Source: Pseudobdellovibrio sp.
GTDB taxonomy: Bacteria > Bdellovibrionota > Bdellovibrionia > Bdellovibrionales > Bdellovibrionaceae
DNA: 64,000 nt
Reading direction: 5' to 3'
Assembly (NCBI GenBank): GCA_023701385.1
Contig: JAMPXC010000001.1
Coordinates: 1-64,000 of the forward strand
The notes under the pieces were generated by a model that was not told where the DNA came from, searched no databases, and saw nothing but the letters and a program-made list of their open reading frames with translations. Positions 25,807-34,972 of this stretch are shown here, piece by piece. Every line of letters starts with the position of its first letter. Within the stretch, counting starts at the first letter, position 1. The position numbers were made by a program, and so were the translations under genes.

Positions 25807-28048
25807 ACGCTAACGTGTTAGCTAAAAGCATTTCACGGTATTTTGGCAGTGGCCAGAACTCATCAGCAACGATGTTTTCAGCTTGGTCACAAGCCGCACG
25901 TAACTTAAAGCTTTGAGGTTGCAATTGATCTACGATATCACGCATACGTTTTTCTTCGTCGTGTGATTTTTTCGATTTATCAATCATACCTTTGAATTTT
26001 TCTAATTCCATAAGTACATTGCCTAATACAGTATCTAATGTATTTAAACGTGTCTCATGAAGTTTAGCTGTAGCTTTTGATGGAATCGCTGCGTGAGCTG
26101 CTGCTAACGCTGCAAATTGTTTTTCAATTGCAGGTACAACATAAGTTTCAGCTAATTCAATTAAAGCTAAATGCTCGATATCTAAAGTTTTCACATAACG
26201 TTCAACCGCGATGTGGTAACGAGAGCCGATCTCTTCTTGAGTTAATACATTTGTATCAACTAAGAATTGCGTTTTCTTTTTATCTTTAAATGTCTCTAAA
26301 GCAGCAGGAGTTGTGTTTAAGATCGGAAGACCACGTTTTTTAGCTTCAGCTTTCCATTCATCAGAGTAACCGTTGCCGCTGAAACGAATGTGTTTAGTTT
26401 CTTTCACCACTTGGCGAACGAGTTCCATAACAGCTTCGTCGCGTTTTTTCTTTTTAAGAAGATCTTTTAATCTTGCAGAGCATTCTTTAAATGAAGCGGC
26501 TACCGCGGCATTTAAGATCGACATTGGAACAGCTACGTTTTGAGTTGAACCAACAGCGCGGAATTCGAATTTGTTTCCAGTGAACGCAAATGGCGAAGTA
26601 CGGTTACGGTCAGTGTAGTCTTTAGAAACGTTAGGAATTTTGTTAACACCTAAATCAATGATAGACTGTTCAGTGGCTTTTAAAGTTTTACCAGCATCAA
26701 TCGTATTTAAGATATCTTCTAATAAACTTCCTAAGAAAGCTGAAATGATTGCCGGAGGAGCCTCGTTAGCTCCTAAACGATGGTCATTACCTGGAGAAGC
26801 AATCGCTGCACGTAATACAGCGGCGTTGTCGTGAACAGCTTTTAGTGTAACCGCTAAGCAAGCTAAGAAACGTAAATTTTGGTGAGGTGTATTACCTGGT
26901 TCAAGTAAGTTTTCACCTTTGTCGTTCGCCATTGACCAGTTGTTGTGTTTACCTGATCCGTTAACGCCAGCAAATGGTTTTTCGTGTAGTAAGCACACTA
27001 AACCATGCTTAAGGGCTGTACGCTTTAAAACTTCCATAGTTAATAAGTTATGATCTGAAGCGATATTCATATCTTCAAAGATCGGCGCTAATTCGAATTG
27101 GCTTGGAGCCACTTCGTTATGGCGCGTTTTAATAGGTACACCTAATTTATATAATTCAAATTCAACTTCTTGCATAAACTGAGTGATGCGAGAAGGAATA
27201 GCTCCGAAGTAGTGATCTTCCAATTGTTGACCACGGGCAGCCGGAGAACCAACTAATGTTCTGCCAGTCATGATTAAGTCTGGACGTAACGCTACGAAGT
27301 TTTTATCAACTAAGAAGTACTCTTGTTCAGCGCCTAAAGTTGTAGAGATTTTTTTAACATCTACATCACCTAATAACTTTAAGAATTCGCAACCAGCTGT
27401 TGAAATCGCTTCTGTTGAACGTAATAGAGGAGTTTTATTATCTAAAGCTTGACCATGGTAACCGAAGAACACTGTCGGAATACAAAGCGTTTTGCCGTTG
27501 CCTTCTTCAATGATAAACAACGGAGAAGATGGATCCCAAGCCGTGTAACCGCGCGCTTCGAAAGTTGAACGCATACCACCTGAAGGAAATGATGAGGCAT
27601 CTGGTTCACCCTGGATTAATTGTCCGCCAGTGAATCTTTCGATTACGCGAAGTTCTGAGTGGTTAGAGTGTTGAATTGTAATGAAGGCATCGTGCTTTTC
27701 AGCTGTTGAACCTGTCATCGGTTGGAACCAGTGGCAGTAATGAGTAACACCTTTAGTGATCGCCCATTCTTTAATAGCAGAGGCCACAGCTTCAGCTGTT
27801 TCTTTTGGAAGTTTTTTACCTTGCTCTAAAGTTTTTAATAAATTGCTGTAAGCATCTTTCGGAAGTTTCTCGCGCATCTGCGCAAGACCAAAAGTCATAC
27901 AACCAAAGTATTCAGAAATCGGAGATTCTTTACCGAACTGATCTTTGATTTTTGCGATTGAGTTTGTTCTTGTTTCGATAGCGCTTTTGAAAGCATTTAG
28001 GCGCGCGTTTGCAGCAGTAGACGCTGCAGACTCATTTTGAGTTTGCAT
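25805..28048 (-). CDS. glnN: Glutamine synthetase type III
   Basis: ATP-dependent synthesis of glutamine from glutamate and ammonia, by the large GSIII class. The 747-residue length is right for GSIII and far above GSI/GSII. Signatures visible: YFGCMTFGLAQMREKLP, GGQLIQGEPDASSFPSGGMRSTFEARGYTAWDPSSP, LGAEQEYFLVD, RHNEVAPSQFELAPIFE, the glutamate-binding region FAGVNGSGKHNNWSM, and FAFTGNKFEFRAVGS. AAGGAGCC lies 8 bases before the ATG. No ammonium transporter or PII protein is nearby. The leader has an inverted repeat at 28067-28088. Confidence 0.95.
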   Translation of the reverse strand: MQTQNESAASTAANARLNAFKSAIETRTNSIAKIKDQFGKESPISEYFGCMTFGLAQMREKLPKDAYSNLLKTLEQGKKLPKETAEAVASAIKEWAITKGVTHYCHWFQPMTGSTAEKHDAFITIQHSNHSELRVIERFTGGQLIQGEPDASSFPSGGMRSTFEARGYTAWDPSSPLFIIEEGNGKTLCIPTVFFGYHGQALDNKTPLLRSTEAISTAGCEFLKLLGDVDVKKISTTLGAEQEYFLVDKNFVALRPDLIMTGRTLVGSPAARGQQLEDHYFGAIPSRITQFMQEVEFELYKLGVPIKTRHNEVAPSQFELAPIFEDMNIASDHNLLTMEVLKRTALKHGLVCLLHEKPFAGVNGSGKHNNWSMANDKGENLLEPGNTPHQNLRFLACLAVTLKAVHDNAAVLRAAIASPGNDHRLGANEAPPAIISAFLGSLLEDILNTIDAGKTLKATEQSIIDLGVNKIPNVSKDYTDRNRTSPFAFTGNKFEFRAVGSTQNVAVPMSILNAAVAASFKECSARLKDLLKKKKRDEAVMELVRQVVKETKHIRFSGNGYSDEWKAEAKKRGLPILNTTPAALETFKDKKKTQFLVDTNVLTQEEIGSRYHIAVERYVKTLDIEHLALIELAETYVVPAIEKQFAALAAAHAAIPSKATAKLHETRLNTLDTVLGNVLMELEKFKGMIDKSKKSHDEEKRMRDIVDQLQPQSFKLRAACDQAENIVADEFWPLPKYREMLLANTLA

Positions 28049-28066
28049 AACAGGGCTCCTTCAGTC

Positions 28067-28088
28067 TCTAAGAACTTATGCTCTTAGA
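28067..28088 (-). repeat. Inverted repeat in glnN leader
   Basis: TCTAAGA/TCTTAGA arms separated by 8 bases, 19-40 bases upstream of the glnN start. It could be an operator or an mRNA hairpin; no known consensus is matched. Confidence 0.4.
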
Positions 28089-28264
28089 AAGTTAAAATTG
28101 TGAGAGGGAAAGCTTGTAGAATTATAAAACTCTAACAAATCAATCCACGGACATCAGGCTATCGTGGGTTGGGGCATTTCGCAAGAGGGTATGGTCTAAA
28201 TAGTTTTGGGATTATTCATTGCTTCATAGAGCTTTTTATCTAAAACTAATTATATGAGGTTTAG

Positions 28265-28939
28265 ATGACTAATAACCAATTTAAAAAGGTAACTCGTCTG
28301 GAAGTTGACCGGATTTTAACCCATGGAGTATTTCAGAAATGCCAGCTCAGTCTGAATTTTACCCATTCACAAAAGGTTATTAAGGTTAAACTAGCCACAA
28401 TTCCAGAAGATAAGTTTAAAAGAATTTATGTGCTTCCGCAGGAAGTTGAAGATCTTAAAGATAAACTTTGCGCTTTTAGTTTTAAAATCGGCACACAAAT
28501 GTATTTTTTTAAAGCGCGAATTAGATTTAACCAGCGCGGTTTTTATGTCGAAGCTCCAACTGATCAAACGTATGTTTTAGCGAGAAGAAAACATATTCGT
28601 TTTGAGTCACATCCTAAATTTCCGATTTACTGTTCGGTGGTTGTTTCTAACGATGGTAAAGCCAAAGTGTCAGGCCAGCTTTTAAATATTTCAACAGCAG
28701 GAGCCAGTCTTCGTTTAGGCGAAGACCAAACGATTTTTAAAAAGGGAAACCCGGTGCACGCGTTAATTAAGCCAGAACAAAGCTCTGGTTTTACGGTTCA
28801 GGGAACAGTTCGTTACGTAAAACAGAAATCTGGAAAACCCACCGAAGTGGGCCTAGAGTTCGCAGCTCTTGATGTAATGCAGACGAATAAAATTAATTCG
28901 ATCTGCGAAGAGCTGTCGTTTTATATTTTTACGCGTTAG
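28265..28939 (+). CDS. PilZ domain c-di-GMP binding protein
   Basis: A 224-residue protein with an N-terminal YcgR-like beta domain (about 15-105) and a C-terminal PilZ domain (about 110-220). The c-di-GMP binding motifs are RRKHIRF (an RxxxR arrangement, about 106-112) and NISTAGASL, a permitted variant of [D/N]xSxxG. It is expected to bind c-di-GMP and act on a protein partner. Bdellovibrio relatives use many PilZ proteins in motility and predation. The 3' end overlaps the convergent CinA-like gene by 11 bases. Confidence 0.88.
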   Translation: MTNNQFKKVTRLEVDRILTHGVFQKCQLSLNFTHSQKVIKVKLATIPEDKFKRIYVLPQEVEDLKDKLCAFSFKIGTQMYFFKARIRFNQRGFYVEAPTDQTYVLARRKHIRFESHPKFPIYCSVVVSNDGKAKVSGQLLNISTAGASLRLGEDQTIFKKGNPVHALIKPEQSSGFTVQGTVRYVKQKSGKPTEVGLEFAALDVMQTNKINSICEELSFYIFTR

Positions 28940-30074
28940 TTAGGTTTTTTACAAAAGTGATCAACGCCATTTCAGCAAAATATTGTTTACGGCGTTCGAT
29001 CATTAAAGGCGATTTAAGCGAAGCTTCGAGCTCAACAGTGAAGCTTTTGCCGTTAAAGTGGCCCATCACCACCGCACGCTCGATATTTTCATCCTGTGGA
29101 AATAGGGCAATAAAATTCTCTTCATGGGCGAAGAAGTCTGTATCTAACGGTTGTTGTGACTCTTTCCAAACCCAGTTTTTATATTTTTTTAATTCATTGG
29201 ATAAACGGTGGTGTAAAAAACCGCCGCTCACGAAATCGTAAAAACCAAATTCAGCGTTTGCAGTTAATTTAGCAAAGGCTTGCGTGATATCAGCAAAGTT
29301 TTTTAAAGCTGTAGCTTTTTCTAAAACTTTATCGATTTTTTCAACGATAGCTTTGGCAAAGTTTTCTTGAGATTTGTAATATGAAAATTTCACTTCAACG
29401 TACGGGTGGTGCACGCGGTAACCGACATCGTATTTTAAATCGGGCCAGCGGCCTTCGAAACAAGGTTCAACCATTTCAGCCACTTCTGATTCTGGTAAGC
29501 CTAATGTATCCCAAGCTTTTGTTAATTTTTTATCGAACAATTGTGTTTCAACAAATAACCATTTGGCAATCGACTCATTCCAGATGGCTTCGATTTCTTT
29601 CGGAGGACCCGGAAGAATAAAAACATCCTTTGTTCCATAGGCTGTAGAGACTTCCATTTGGAAACCGTTTGCGGTGCCTTGTGAGTTATTTAAAATCACA
29701 GCCCCTTCAGGAAAGTAACATTGTTGTTTTTGAATATCTTTAACTACAAGGTTACGGCTAGTCATACGCACTTGAATTGATTGCCAAGATTTTTCATCAA
29801 ACTGCATTTTCTTTTTAGACCACTCGCTGATGAGGTCGCGGGTAAAGTCATCGCTGGTCGGGCCAAGGCCGCCAGTTACGAAAATATAATCAGAATTTTG
29901 GGCGCAATAGTCTAAAGCTTGAAGGATTAAAGCACGATCATCCGGAATCGTAAGCTGCATCGACGTTTCAAGGCCAAAGGGAATAAGTTTGTCAGAAATC
30001 CAAGATGCGTTCTTATTGGTAATTTGTCCGGTGGTTAATTCGGTGCCAACGCCTAAAATAGTGGCTTTTTTCAT
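28929..30074 (-). CDS. CinA-like molybdopterin-binding domain protein
   Basis: A 381-residue protein whose N-terminal 170 residues form the MoCF/CinA domain: ILGVGTELTTGQITNKNASWISDKL, FVTGGLGPTSDDFTRD, NSQGTANGF and FILPGPPKE. The C-terminal part (about 200-381) is less typical of the nicotinamide-nucleotide amidohydrolase domain; it may be a degenerate C-terminal domain. CinA proteins are linked to NAD-recycling pyrophosphatase activity. AAGGATC precedes the ATG. It is convergent with the PilZ gene, overlapping by 11 bases. Confidence 0.85.
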   Translation of the reverse strand: MKKATILGVGTELTTGQITNKNASWISDKLIPFGLETSMQLTIPDDRALILQALDYCAQNSDYIFVTGGLGPTSDDFTRDLISEWSKKKMQFDEKSWQSIQVRMTSRNLVVKDIQKQQCYFPEGAVILNNSQGTANGFQMEVSTAYGTKDVFILPGPPKEIEAIWNESIAKWLFVETQLFDKKLTKAWDTLGLPESEVAEMVEPCFEGRWPDLKYDVGYRVHHPYVEVKFSYYKSQENFAKAIVEKIDKVLEKATALKNFADITQAFAKLTANAEFGFYDFVSGGFLHHRLSNELKKYKNWVWKESQQPLDTDFFAHEENFIALFPQDENIERAVVMGHFNGKSFTVELEASLKSPLMIERRKQYFAEMALITFVKNLTNA

Positions 30075-30156
30075 AGCAAGATCCTTATTTTGACCTTTAT
30101 CAAGCCAAACTCCTTTGCTACAGTCAAGCCATCAAAAATGACCTCGAGGTAAAGAT

Positions 30157-31356
30157 ATGAATACGGTTGATTTAAAAACTTTTGATTTAGCTAATCCCAC
30201 TGAAACGCACCAAATGTTGCGTGATACTTTAAAATCGTTTGTACAAGCTGAAGTTGAGCCACAAGCGCATGAGTTTGATAAAAAAGAACAGTTCAATTTA
30301 CCGTTATTCAGAAAATTAGGTGAATTAGGTTTATTAGGAATCACCGTTCCTGAACAATACGGCGGGTCAGGCTTAGACGCTTCAGCGGTAGTTTTAGTTC
30401 ATGAAGAATTATCAGCTTCTGATCCGGGTTTTGCACTAGCTTACCTTGCGCACGCGCTACTTTGTGTAAACAACTTAGCGGTTAACGGTTCTGAAGCACA
30501 AAAACAAAAATACTTACCAAAACTTTCTTCTGGTGAATTCGTAGGTGCGATGGCGATGTCTGAACCAGATTACGGTACAGATGTAATGGGTATGCAAACG
30601 ACAGCAACTAAAAAAGGCGATAAGTATGTTCTTAACGGCCGTAAAATGTGGATCACCAACGGTGCGATTGATGAAAAACGCACTTCATGTGATGTCGTTT
30701 GGGTTTACGCTAAAACCGGCGAGAAAAACGGTCGTGCGCAATTATCAACATTCATCGTTGAAAAAGGCGACATGGGTTTCTACGTGGGTCAAAAAATCCA
30801 CGACAAACTTGGAATGCGTGCTTCAAACACAGCTGAATTAGTTTTTGAAAACTGTGAAATCCCAGCTGACCGCTTAGTCGGTCATGAAGGCGATTCAATG
30901 TTACATATGATGCGTAACTTAGAATTAGAGCGCATCGGCTTAGCAGCAATGTCTTTAGGTATTGCTCGTCGTTCAATTGAAATTATGAATAAATACGCTA
31001 ACGAGCGTAAATCTTTCGGTAAACCATTAACTTTCTACGGCCAAATCCAAAAGTATGTGGCTGATTCTTACGCTGAATACAAAGCTAGTTCTGCTTATGT
31101 GTACGATACAGCTCGTAAACACGATTTTCATAAAGAAGGTAATCGTTTAGATTCAGACGGTGTGAAACTTGTGGCTACAACAATGGCTAAAAACGTTGCT
31201 GACCGTGCGATCCAAGTTCTTGGTGGTTTCGGTTATGTGGGTGAATACGTTGTTGAACGTCTATGGAGAGATTCTAAATTATTAGAAATCGGTGGCGGAA
31301 CACTTGAAGCGCACCAAAAAAATATCACACGCGATTTATCTCGTTTAGGTTTCTAG
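30157..31356 (+). CDS. Acyl-CoA dehydrogenase, isovaleryl-CoA-like
   Basis: FAD-dependent acyl-CoA dehydrogenase of 399 residues, carrying out alpha-beta desaturation of a CoA thioester. Landmarks: GLLGITVPEQYGGSGLD, AMSEPDYGTDVMGMQTTA, MWITNG, GMRASNTAELVFENCEIP, ERKSFGKPL, QVLGGFGYVGEY and LEIGGGTLEAHQ. The usual YEGT glutamate near the C-terminus is Gly; a Glu in NLELERIGLAA probably serves as catalytic base, as in isovaleryl-CoA dehydrogenase. That argues for leucine or branched-chain catabolism, though other branched acyl-CoAs are possible. The TrmH-like gene starts 6 bases later. Confidence 0.9.
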   Translation: MNTVDLKTFDLANPTETHQMLRDTLKSFVQAEVEPQAHEFDKKEQFNLPLFRKLGELGLLGITVPEQYGGSGLDASAVVLVHEELSASDPGFALAYLAHALLCVNNLAVNGSEAQKQKYLPKLSSGEFVGAMAMSEPDYGTDVMGMQTTATKKGDKYVLNGRKMWITNGAIDEKRTSCDVVWVYAKTGEKNGRAQLSTFIVEKGDMGFYVGQKIHDKLGMRASNTAELVFENCEIPADRLVGHEGDSMLHMMRNLELERIGLAAMSLGIARRSIEIMNKYANERKSFGKPLTFYGQIQKYVADSYAEYKASSAYVYDTARKHDFHKEGNRLDSDGVKLVATTMAKNVADRAIQVLGGFGYVGEYVVERLWRDSKLLEIGGGTLEAHQKNITRDLSRLGF

Positions 31357-31362
31357 TTTTAA

Positions 31363-32076
31363 ATGTCTGCTAATCACTTTCCGTTAACGACTCCTTTAGA
31401 ATACAAGCCGGGGCACTCTGCTTCGGTTGAAACCATCATGGAAAAAATTTGGCCTTTGCTTACGCCAGAGCGCCAAAGAAAAATCGCAAATGTAGCGGCT
31501 AAACGCTGCTTTTCGATTCCTGTGGTTTTAGAAAGTATTTATGACCGCGGTAATATTTCTGCGGTGATGCGTACAGCGGAAGGTTTAGGTTTTGCTAACT
31601 TTCACATTATCGAAACCCAAGAAAAATTTAAAAATTCTCAGCGTGTAACCCAAGGTGCTGATAAATGGGTAGAAGCTAAAAAGTGGAAATCAACTTCTGA
31701 AGCGGTTAAATACTTTAAAAATAATAAGATTCGTATCTGTGTGACTTCATTAGAAGCGGCTAAGCCTCTTCATGAAGTGGACTTTTCAACGCCTTTGGCA
31801 CTTGTCTTAGGAAACGAAAAAGACGGGGTTTCTAAAGAAATGTTAGAAGCTGCTGATGAACGTGTGATTATTCCGATGCCGGGCTTTGTACAAAGTTTTA
31901 ACATCTCGGTAGCCGGTGCCTTGTGTCTTTATCAGATCTTCCAAAGCCGTTTACATCGACTTGGCAAAAATGAAGACATCACACCTGAGCAGATCTCGAT
32001 TTTAAAGGCATCTTATGCTTTAAGAACCCTGGATTCAGCCGAAGACATTTTACGCTTAGCCGCTGAAAAAAAGTAG
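31363..32076 (+). CDS. TrmH-like tRNA/rRNA 2'-O-methyltransferase
   Basis: SpoU/SPOUT-class methyltransferase, 237 residues, closest by eye to TrmH (Gm18 of tRNA). Motif 1 is SIYDRGNISAVMRTAEGLGF, motif 2 LALVLGNEKDGVSKEML and motif 3 VIIPMPGFVQSFNISVAGALCLYQ, all typical. The N-terminal part carries an extra basic segment (PERQRKIANVAAKRC) comparable to the TrmH RNA-binding region. It follows the dehydrogenase by 6 bases, likely co-transcribed. TrmH and RlmB are hard to tell apart by motifs; TrmH-like is favoured. Confidence 0.87.
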   Translation: MSANHFPLTTPLEYKPGHSASVETIMEKIWPLLTPERQRKIANVAAKRCFSIPVVLESIYDRGNISAVMRTAEGLGFANFHIIETQEKFKNSQRVTQGADKWVEAKKWKSTSEAVKYFKNNKIRICVTSLEAAKPLHEVDFSTPLALVLGNEKDGVSKEMLEAADERVIIPMPGFVQSFNISVAGALCLYQIFQSRLHRLGKNEDITPEQISILKASYALRTLDSAEDILRLAAEKK

Positions 32077-32187
32077 CGGCTATCCCGTAAAACCCTGCCT
32101 TAACCAAAAACTGACCCGTAGAAATGCCCGCTAGTGGTATAAGTACTCCTGTTTGTAACGACAAATAAACTATAACTAGGAGTATGT

Positions 32188-32652
32188 ATGAAATTCGCTA
32201 TGGCTTTATTAGTAACTACGATCGCAGCTACGTCGACATTTGCTGCCGAAACAGTGTGTTTAAACGCAAAACTAACTGAAAATTCTCGCCCAGGCATGAG
32301 TTGTGGTGATGTAGCAAAAATCTGCGTGAAAGGCTTTCAGCAAGACGATAACGCTCGTGTTGATGAGAAGATTAAAGCTGACTCATTAGTTTTAACTGAT
32401 GCTAGTGGTAGATCTTTAAAAATGGCTTCAACGGGATCAACAGTTGATCATGATTCTGATGTTGATACTCACTTAGGGTTATCTTTTAGCAGCAAGAAAA
32501 TTTCGGCCTATTTAGAAATCGAAACAGCTTATATGGACTATGATTCACGTGGTGAGATCATTGGTACATTCATTAATATGGAACTTTACAGAGCTTATAA
32601 AGTTGGTAAAGACGTTGAAGTTCAACGTTGCGAATACGCTCTTTCTAAATAA
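32188..32652 (+). CDS. Secreted protein of unknown function
   Basis: A 154-residue protein with signal peptide (MKFAMALLVTTIAATSTFAA) and strong ribosome binding site (TAGGAG). The mature protein has four or five cysteines (VCLNAK, MSCGDVAKICV, QRCEYA) and mostly beta structure predicted by eye (SLVLTDASGRSLKM, ISAYLEIETAYMDYDS). No family recognised. It is a single-gene unit with its own terminator at 32675-32711, shared with the convergent gene. Confidence 0.78.
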   Translation: MKFAMALLVTTIAATSTFAAETVCLNAKLTENSRPGMSCGDVAKICVKGFQQDDNARVDEKIKADSLVLTDASGRSLKMASTGSTVDHDSDVDTHLGLSFSSKKISAYLEIETAYMDYDSRGEIIGTFINMELYRAYKVGKDVEVQRCEYALSK

Positions 32653-32674
32653 TTAGATTTTTAAAATCTATGAG

Positions 32675-32711
32675 TTAGCCGTAGGCCTAAAGCTTACGGC
32701 TAATTTTTTTT
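32675..32711. terminator. Bidirectional intrinsic terminator
   Basis: Stem TTAGCCGTA/TACGGCTAA with an 11-base loop holding the palindrome TAGGCCTA, followed by an 8-T run. It overlaps the stop codon of the minus-strand fusion gene. Confidence 0.9.
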
Positions 32712-34280
32712 GACGATCAAACCTTTTAAAAGATTGTCGTAAGCATCCGGAAATTCAAAATCTAAATCCGGTGTTGGTAATTCTTGAAATTTAAATTGGC
32801 CCTTAGGTAAAGCTTTTTCAAACTGCTTTTGAATATCGTTTAACGACCATTTTTCATAGTTGCAGGTAAAAAGAATTAAGCCTTTGCCGTTTAAGCAAGA
32901 CCACATAAGTTTAGCTAGTTTTGGAAAGTCTTTATCTAATTTCCAGGTTGTGGTTTTGGTTCTGCCAAACGATGGTGGATCGCAGATAATAATATCCCAT
33001 TTACGATTACGTTTAATTGAGCCCTCTAAAAACAGCAGTGAATCCTGCGCGAAGAATTCGTGTTTTTCAGGATCAAGATTATTATGTTTAAAATTATCTT
33101 TCGACCAATCTAAAAATGTGCGGCTGGCATCAACGGTTGTGATTTGTTTGGCTCCGCCAACGCCCGCAGCTACTGAAAATAGGGATGTGTAAGAAAATAG
33201 ATTTAATGCTGTTTTACCTTTGCTGTGGTCTTTAATAAACTGGCGGTTATCACGTTGATCTAAAAATAACCCTGGCGAAAAACCTTGGTCACGGCGAAGT
33301 TCGGCGATGAGGCTATGTTCTTTAGCGGTCCATTTTTCTGGCGCAGCCTCATAGTATAGATCTTTTTGTTCTTTACCACCAACACCAGTGCCACGATTAA
33401 TCATATGGCGAACCACATAATCTAATTCATGCTTTTTGCAAAACCCTGATAATGACGAAAGATCAGCTTCTGTTGGCGCATCTTTTTTATACCAGTAAAC
33501 CCAGATGATCGAGCCGTAAAGATCGGCTCTGATTTCAACTTCTTGGTTAGTGCGGTGATATAAACGATAGGTCTGACCTTTTTCTAAAGGCATAAACGCA
33601 TTTAAATCAGAGTATTCATTAGCAACAAATTCACCTAAAAGCTCAACCCTGTTTTCAAAACAGTAAGGAAGTGGAGTTTTAAAGTTTTGAGTTTTTCCAT
33701 CAAATGAAAAAGAAATTTCAGAGGCGTGAAGTGCTAAACGAAACCACGGGCCTCCGCCGTGTTCGTGATCGCCTAATACCGGAATTCCAATTTTTTCAGC
33801 GTGCAGGCGAATCTGGTGCGGCTTACCTGTGATAGGTTCAGCTTTCCATAAATAAATTGAGTCAGAGATTTTTTTAACGAACGTGAATTTTGTTTCTGAG
33901 TTATCTTCTTTACCTAAAACATTCGCAAACTTTTTATCAACTTTGTCGATATGGGATTTAACAGTGATTGTTTCATCAGATTTTTTTAAAGTTTGATCAG
34001 TTAAAAAGAAGTAAGTTTTTTTAACGTCACGGCTTTCAAACTGTTGCGCTAAGGTTGCTGCTGCGGTTTTATTTTTGGCGAACAGAATGAGTCCGCTCGT
34101 TTCCTTGTCAAGGCGGTGAACTACAAATAATTCTTGTTTAATTTTGCTCGATAATACTTCAACTAACCCCAACTGGTTCTCATTCACTCTGTGGGTGCGA
34201 AAGCCAGATCTTTTGTTGAAAACGACGAAATCAGGCAGGTCGGTAAAGCGTAGATTGTAGGGGCTGCCAGCATTTTGCAT
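32700..34280 (-). CDS. Fused RluA-type pseudouridine synthase and SAM-dependent methyltransferase
   Basis: A 526-residue two-enzyme protein. Residues about 10-225 form a RluA-type pseudouridine synthase with the catalytic D58 in HRLDKETSGLILF, plus GKPHQIRLHAEKIGIPVLGD. Residues about 230-526 form a class I methyltransferase of the RlmI/RlmK type: FSPGLFLDQRDNRQFI, ALNLFSYTSLFSVAAG, TVDASRTFLDWSKDNF and the catalytic-region motif IICDPPSFGRTK. Together they suggest dual RNA modification, probably of 23S rRNA. The usual S4 domain of some RluA enzymes is absent. The fusion is continuous, with no stop or frame break. Target sites are unknown. Confidence 0.88.
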   Translation of the reverse strand: MQNAGSPYNLRFTDLPDFVVFNKRSGFRTHRVNENQLGLVEVLSSKIKQELFVVHRLDKETSGLILFAKNKTAAATLAQQFESRDVKKTYFFLTDQTLKKSDETITVKSHIDKVDKKFANVLGKEDNSETKFTFVKKISDSIYLWKAEPITGKPHQIRLHAEKIGIPVLGDHEHGGGPWFRLALHASEISFSFDGKTQNFKTPLPYCFENRVELLGEFVANEYSDLNAFMPLEKGQTYRLYHRTNQEVEIRADLYGSIIWVYWYKKDAPTEADLSSLSGFCKKHELDYVVRHMINRGTGVGGKEQKDLYYEAAPEKWTAKEHSLIAELRRDQGFSPGLFLDQRDNRQFIKDHSKGKTALNLFSYTSLFSVAAGVGGAKQITTVDASRTFLDWSKDNFKHNNLDPEKHEFFAQDSLLFLEGSIKRNRKWDIIICDPPSFGRTKTTTWKLDKDFPKLAKLMWSCLNGKGLILFTCNYEKWSLNDIQKQFEKALPKGQFKFQELPTPDLDFEFPDAYDNLLKGLIVKKN

Positions 34281-34377
34281 AGAGTTAAAGAGTAGCTGTT
34301 TCCTTTATTTCAAGCAAGCTCATTGGTAAGCTTCTTTTGATCAACCTCCGGTTGACCTTTTCCTAAAGGGGAGAACA

Positions 34378-34959
34378 ATGAAAAAAATTATCGTATTAGC
34401 TATGGCTTTATTTCTTACAGGTTGTGGTATCCAAAGCATTCCTCAACAAAAGAACGAAGTAGACGCCGCTTTAGCTGAAATCACTAACCAATATAAACGT
34501 CGTGCGGATTTAATTCCTAATTTAGTTAACGTTGTTAAAGGTTATGCTAGTCATGAAAGCAAAACATTAACTGATGTTGTTGAAGCACGTGCTAAAGCCA
34601 CTTCAGTGCAAATTGATCCATCTAAAGTTTCGGCTGAAAAATTAGCTGAGTTTTCAAAAGCTCAAGGTGAATTATCACAAGCTTTAGGTCGTTTAATGGT
34701 GGTTAGCGAAAACTATCCTAACCTTAAAGCTGATCAAAACTTTCGCGATTTACAGGCGCAGTTAGAGGGCACTGAAAACCGTATCACTGTGGCTCGTAAT
34801 CGCTACATCGAACACATCAAAGGTTTTAATAACTTAGTGTCTGTTCCGCCAACGAACATCACGAACATGATTATCTATCGTTATGAAAAAATGCCTCAGT
34901 GGGATGTTTCAGAAGCTGAAAAAACAACTAACGAAAAAGCTCCTGAAGTTAAATTCTAA
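34378..34959 (+). CDS. LemA family lipoprotein
   Basis: A 193-residue LemA protein anchored to the envelope. The signal ends in a lipobox LTGC (about residue 16). Family landmarks: NEVDAALAEITNQYKRRADLIPNLVNVVKGYASHE, VVEARAKAT, RLMVVSENYPNLKADQNFRDLQAQLEGTENRI and ARNRYIEHIKGFNNLV. Function of LemA is unknown, but it often occurs, as here, upstream of TPM-domain proteins; 13 bases separate it from the next gene. A strong ribosome binding site (GGGGAG) precedes it. Confidence 0.93.
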   Translation: MKKIIVLAMALFLTGCGIQSIPQQKNEVDAALAEITNQYKRRADLIPNLVNVVKGYASHESKTLTDVVEARAKATSVQIDPSKVSAEKLAEFSKAQGELSQALGRLMVVSENYPNLKADQNFRDLQAQLEGTENRITVARNRYIEHIKGFNNLVSVPPTNITNMIIYRYEKMPQWDVSEAEKTTNEKAPEVKF

Positions 34960-34972
34960 TTTTAGTATTTAA

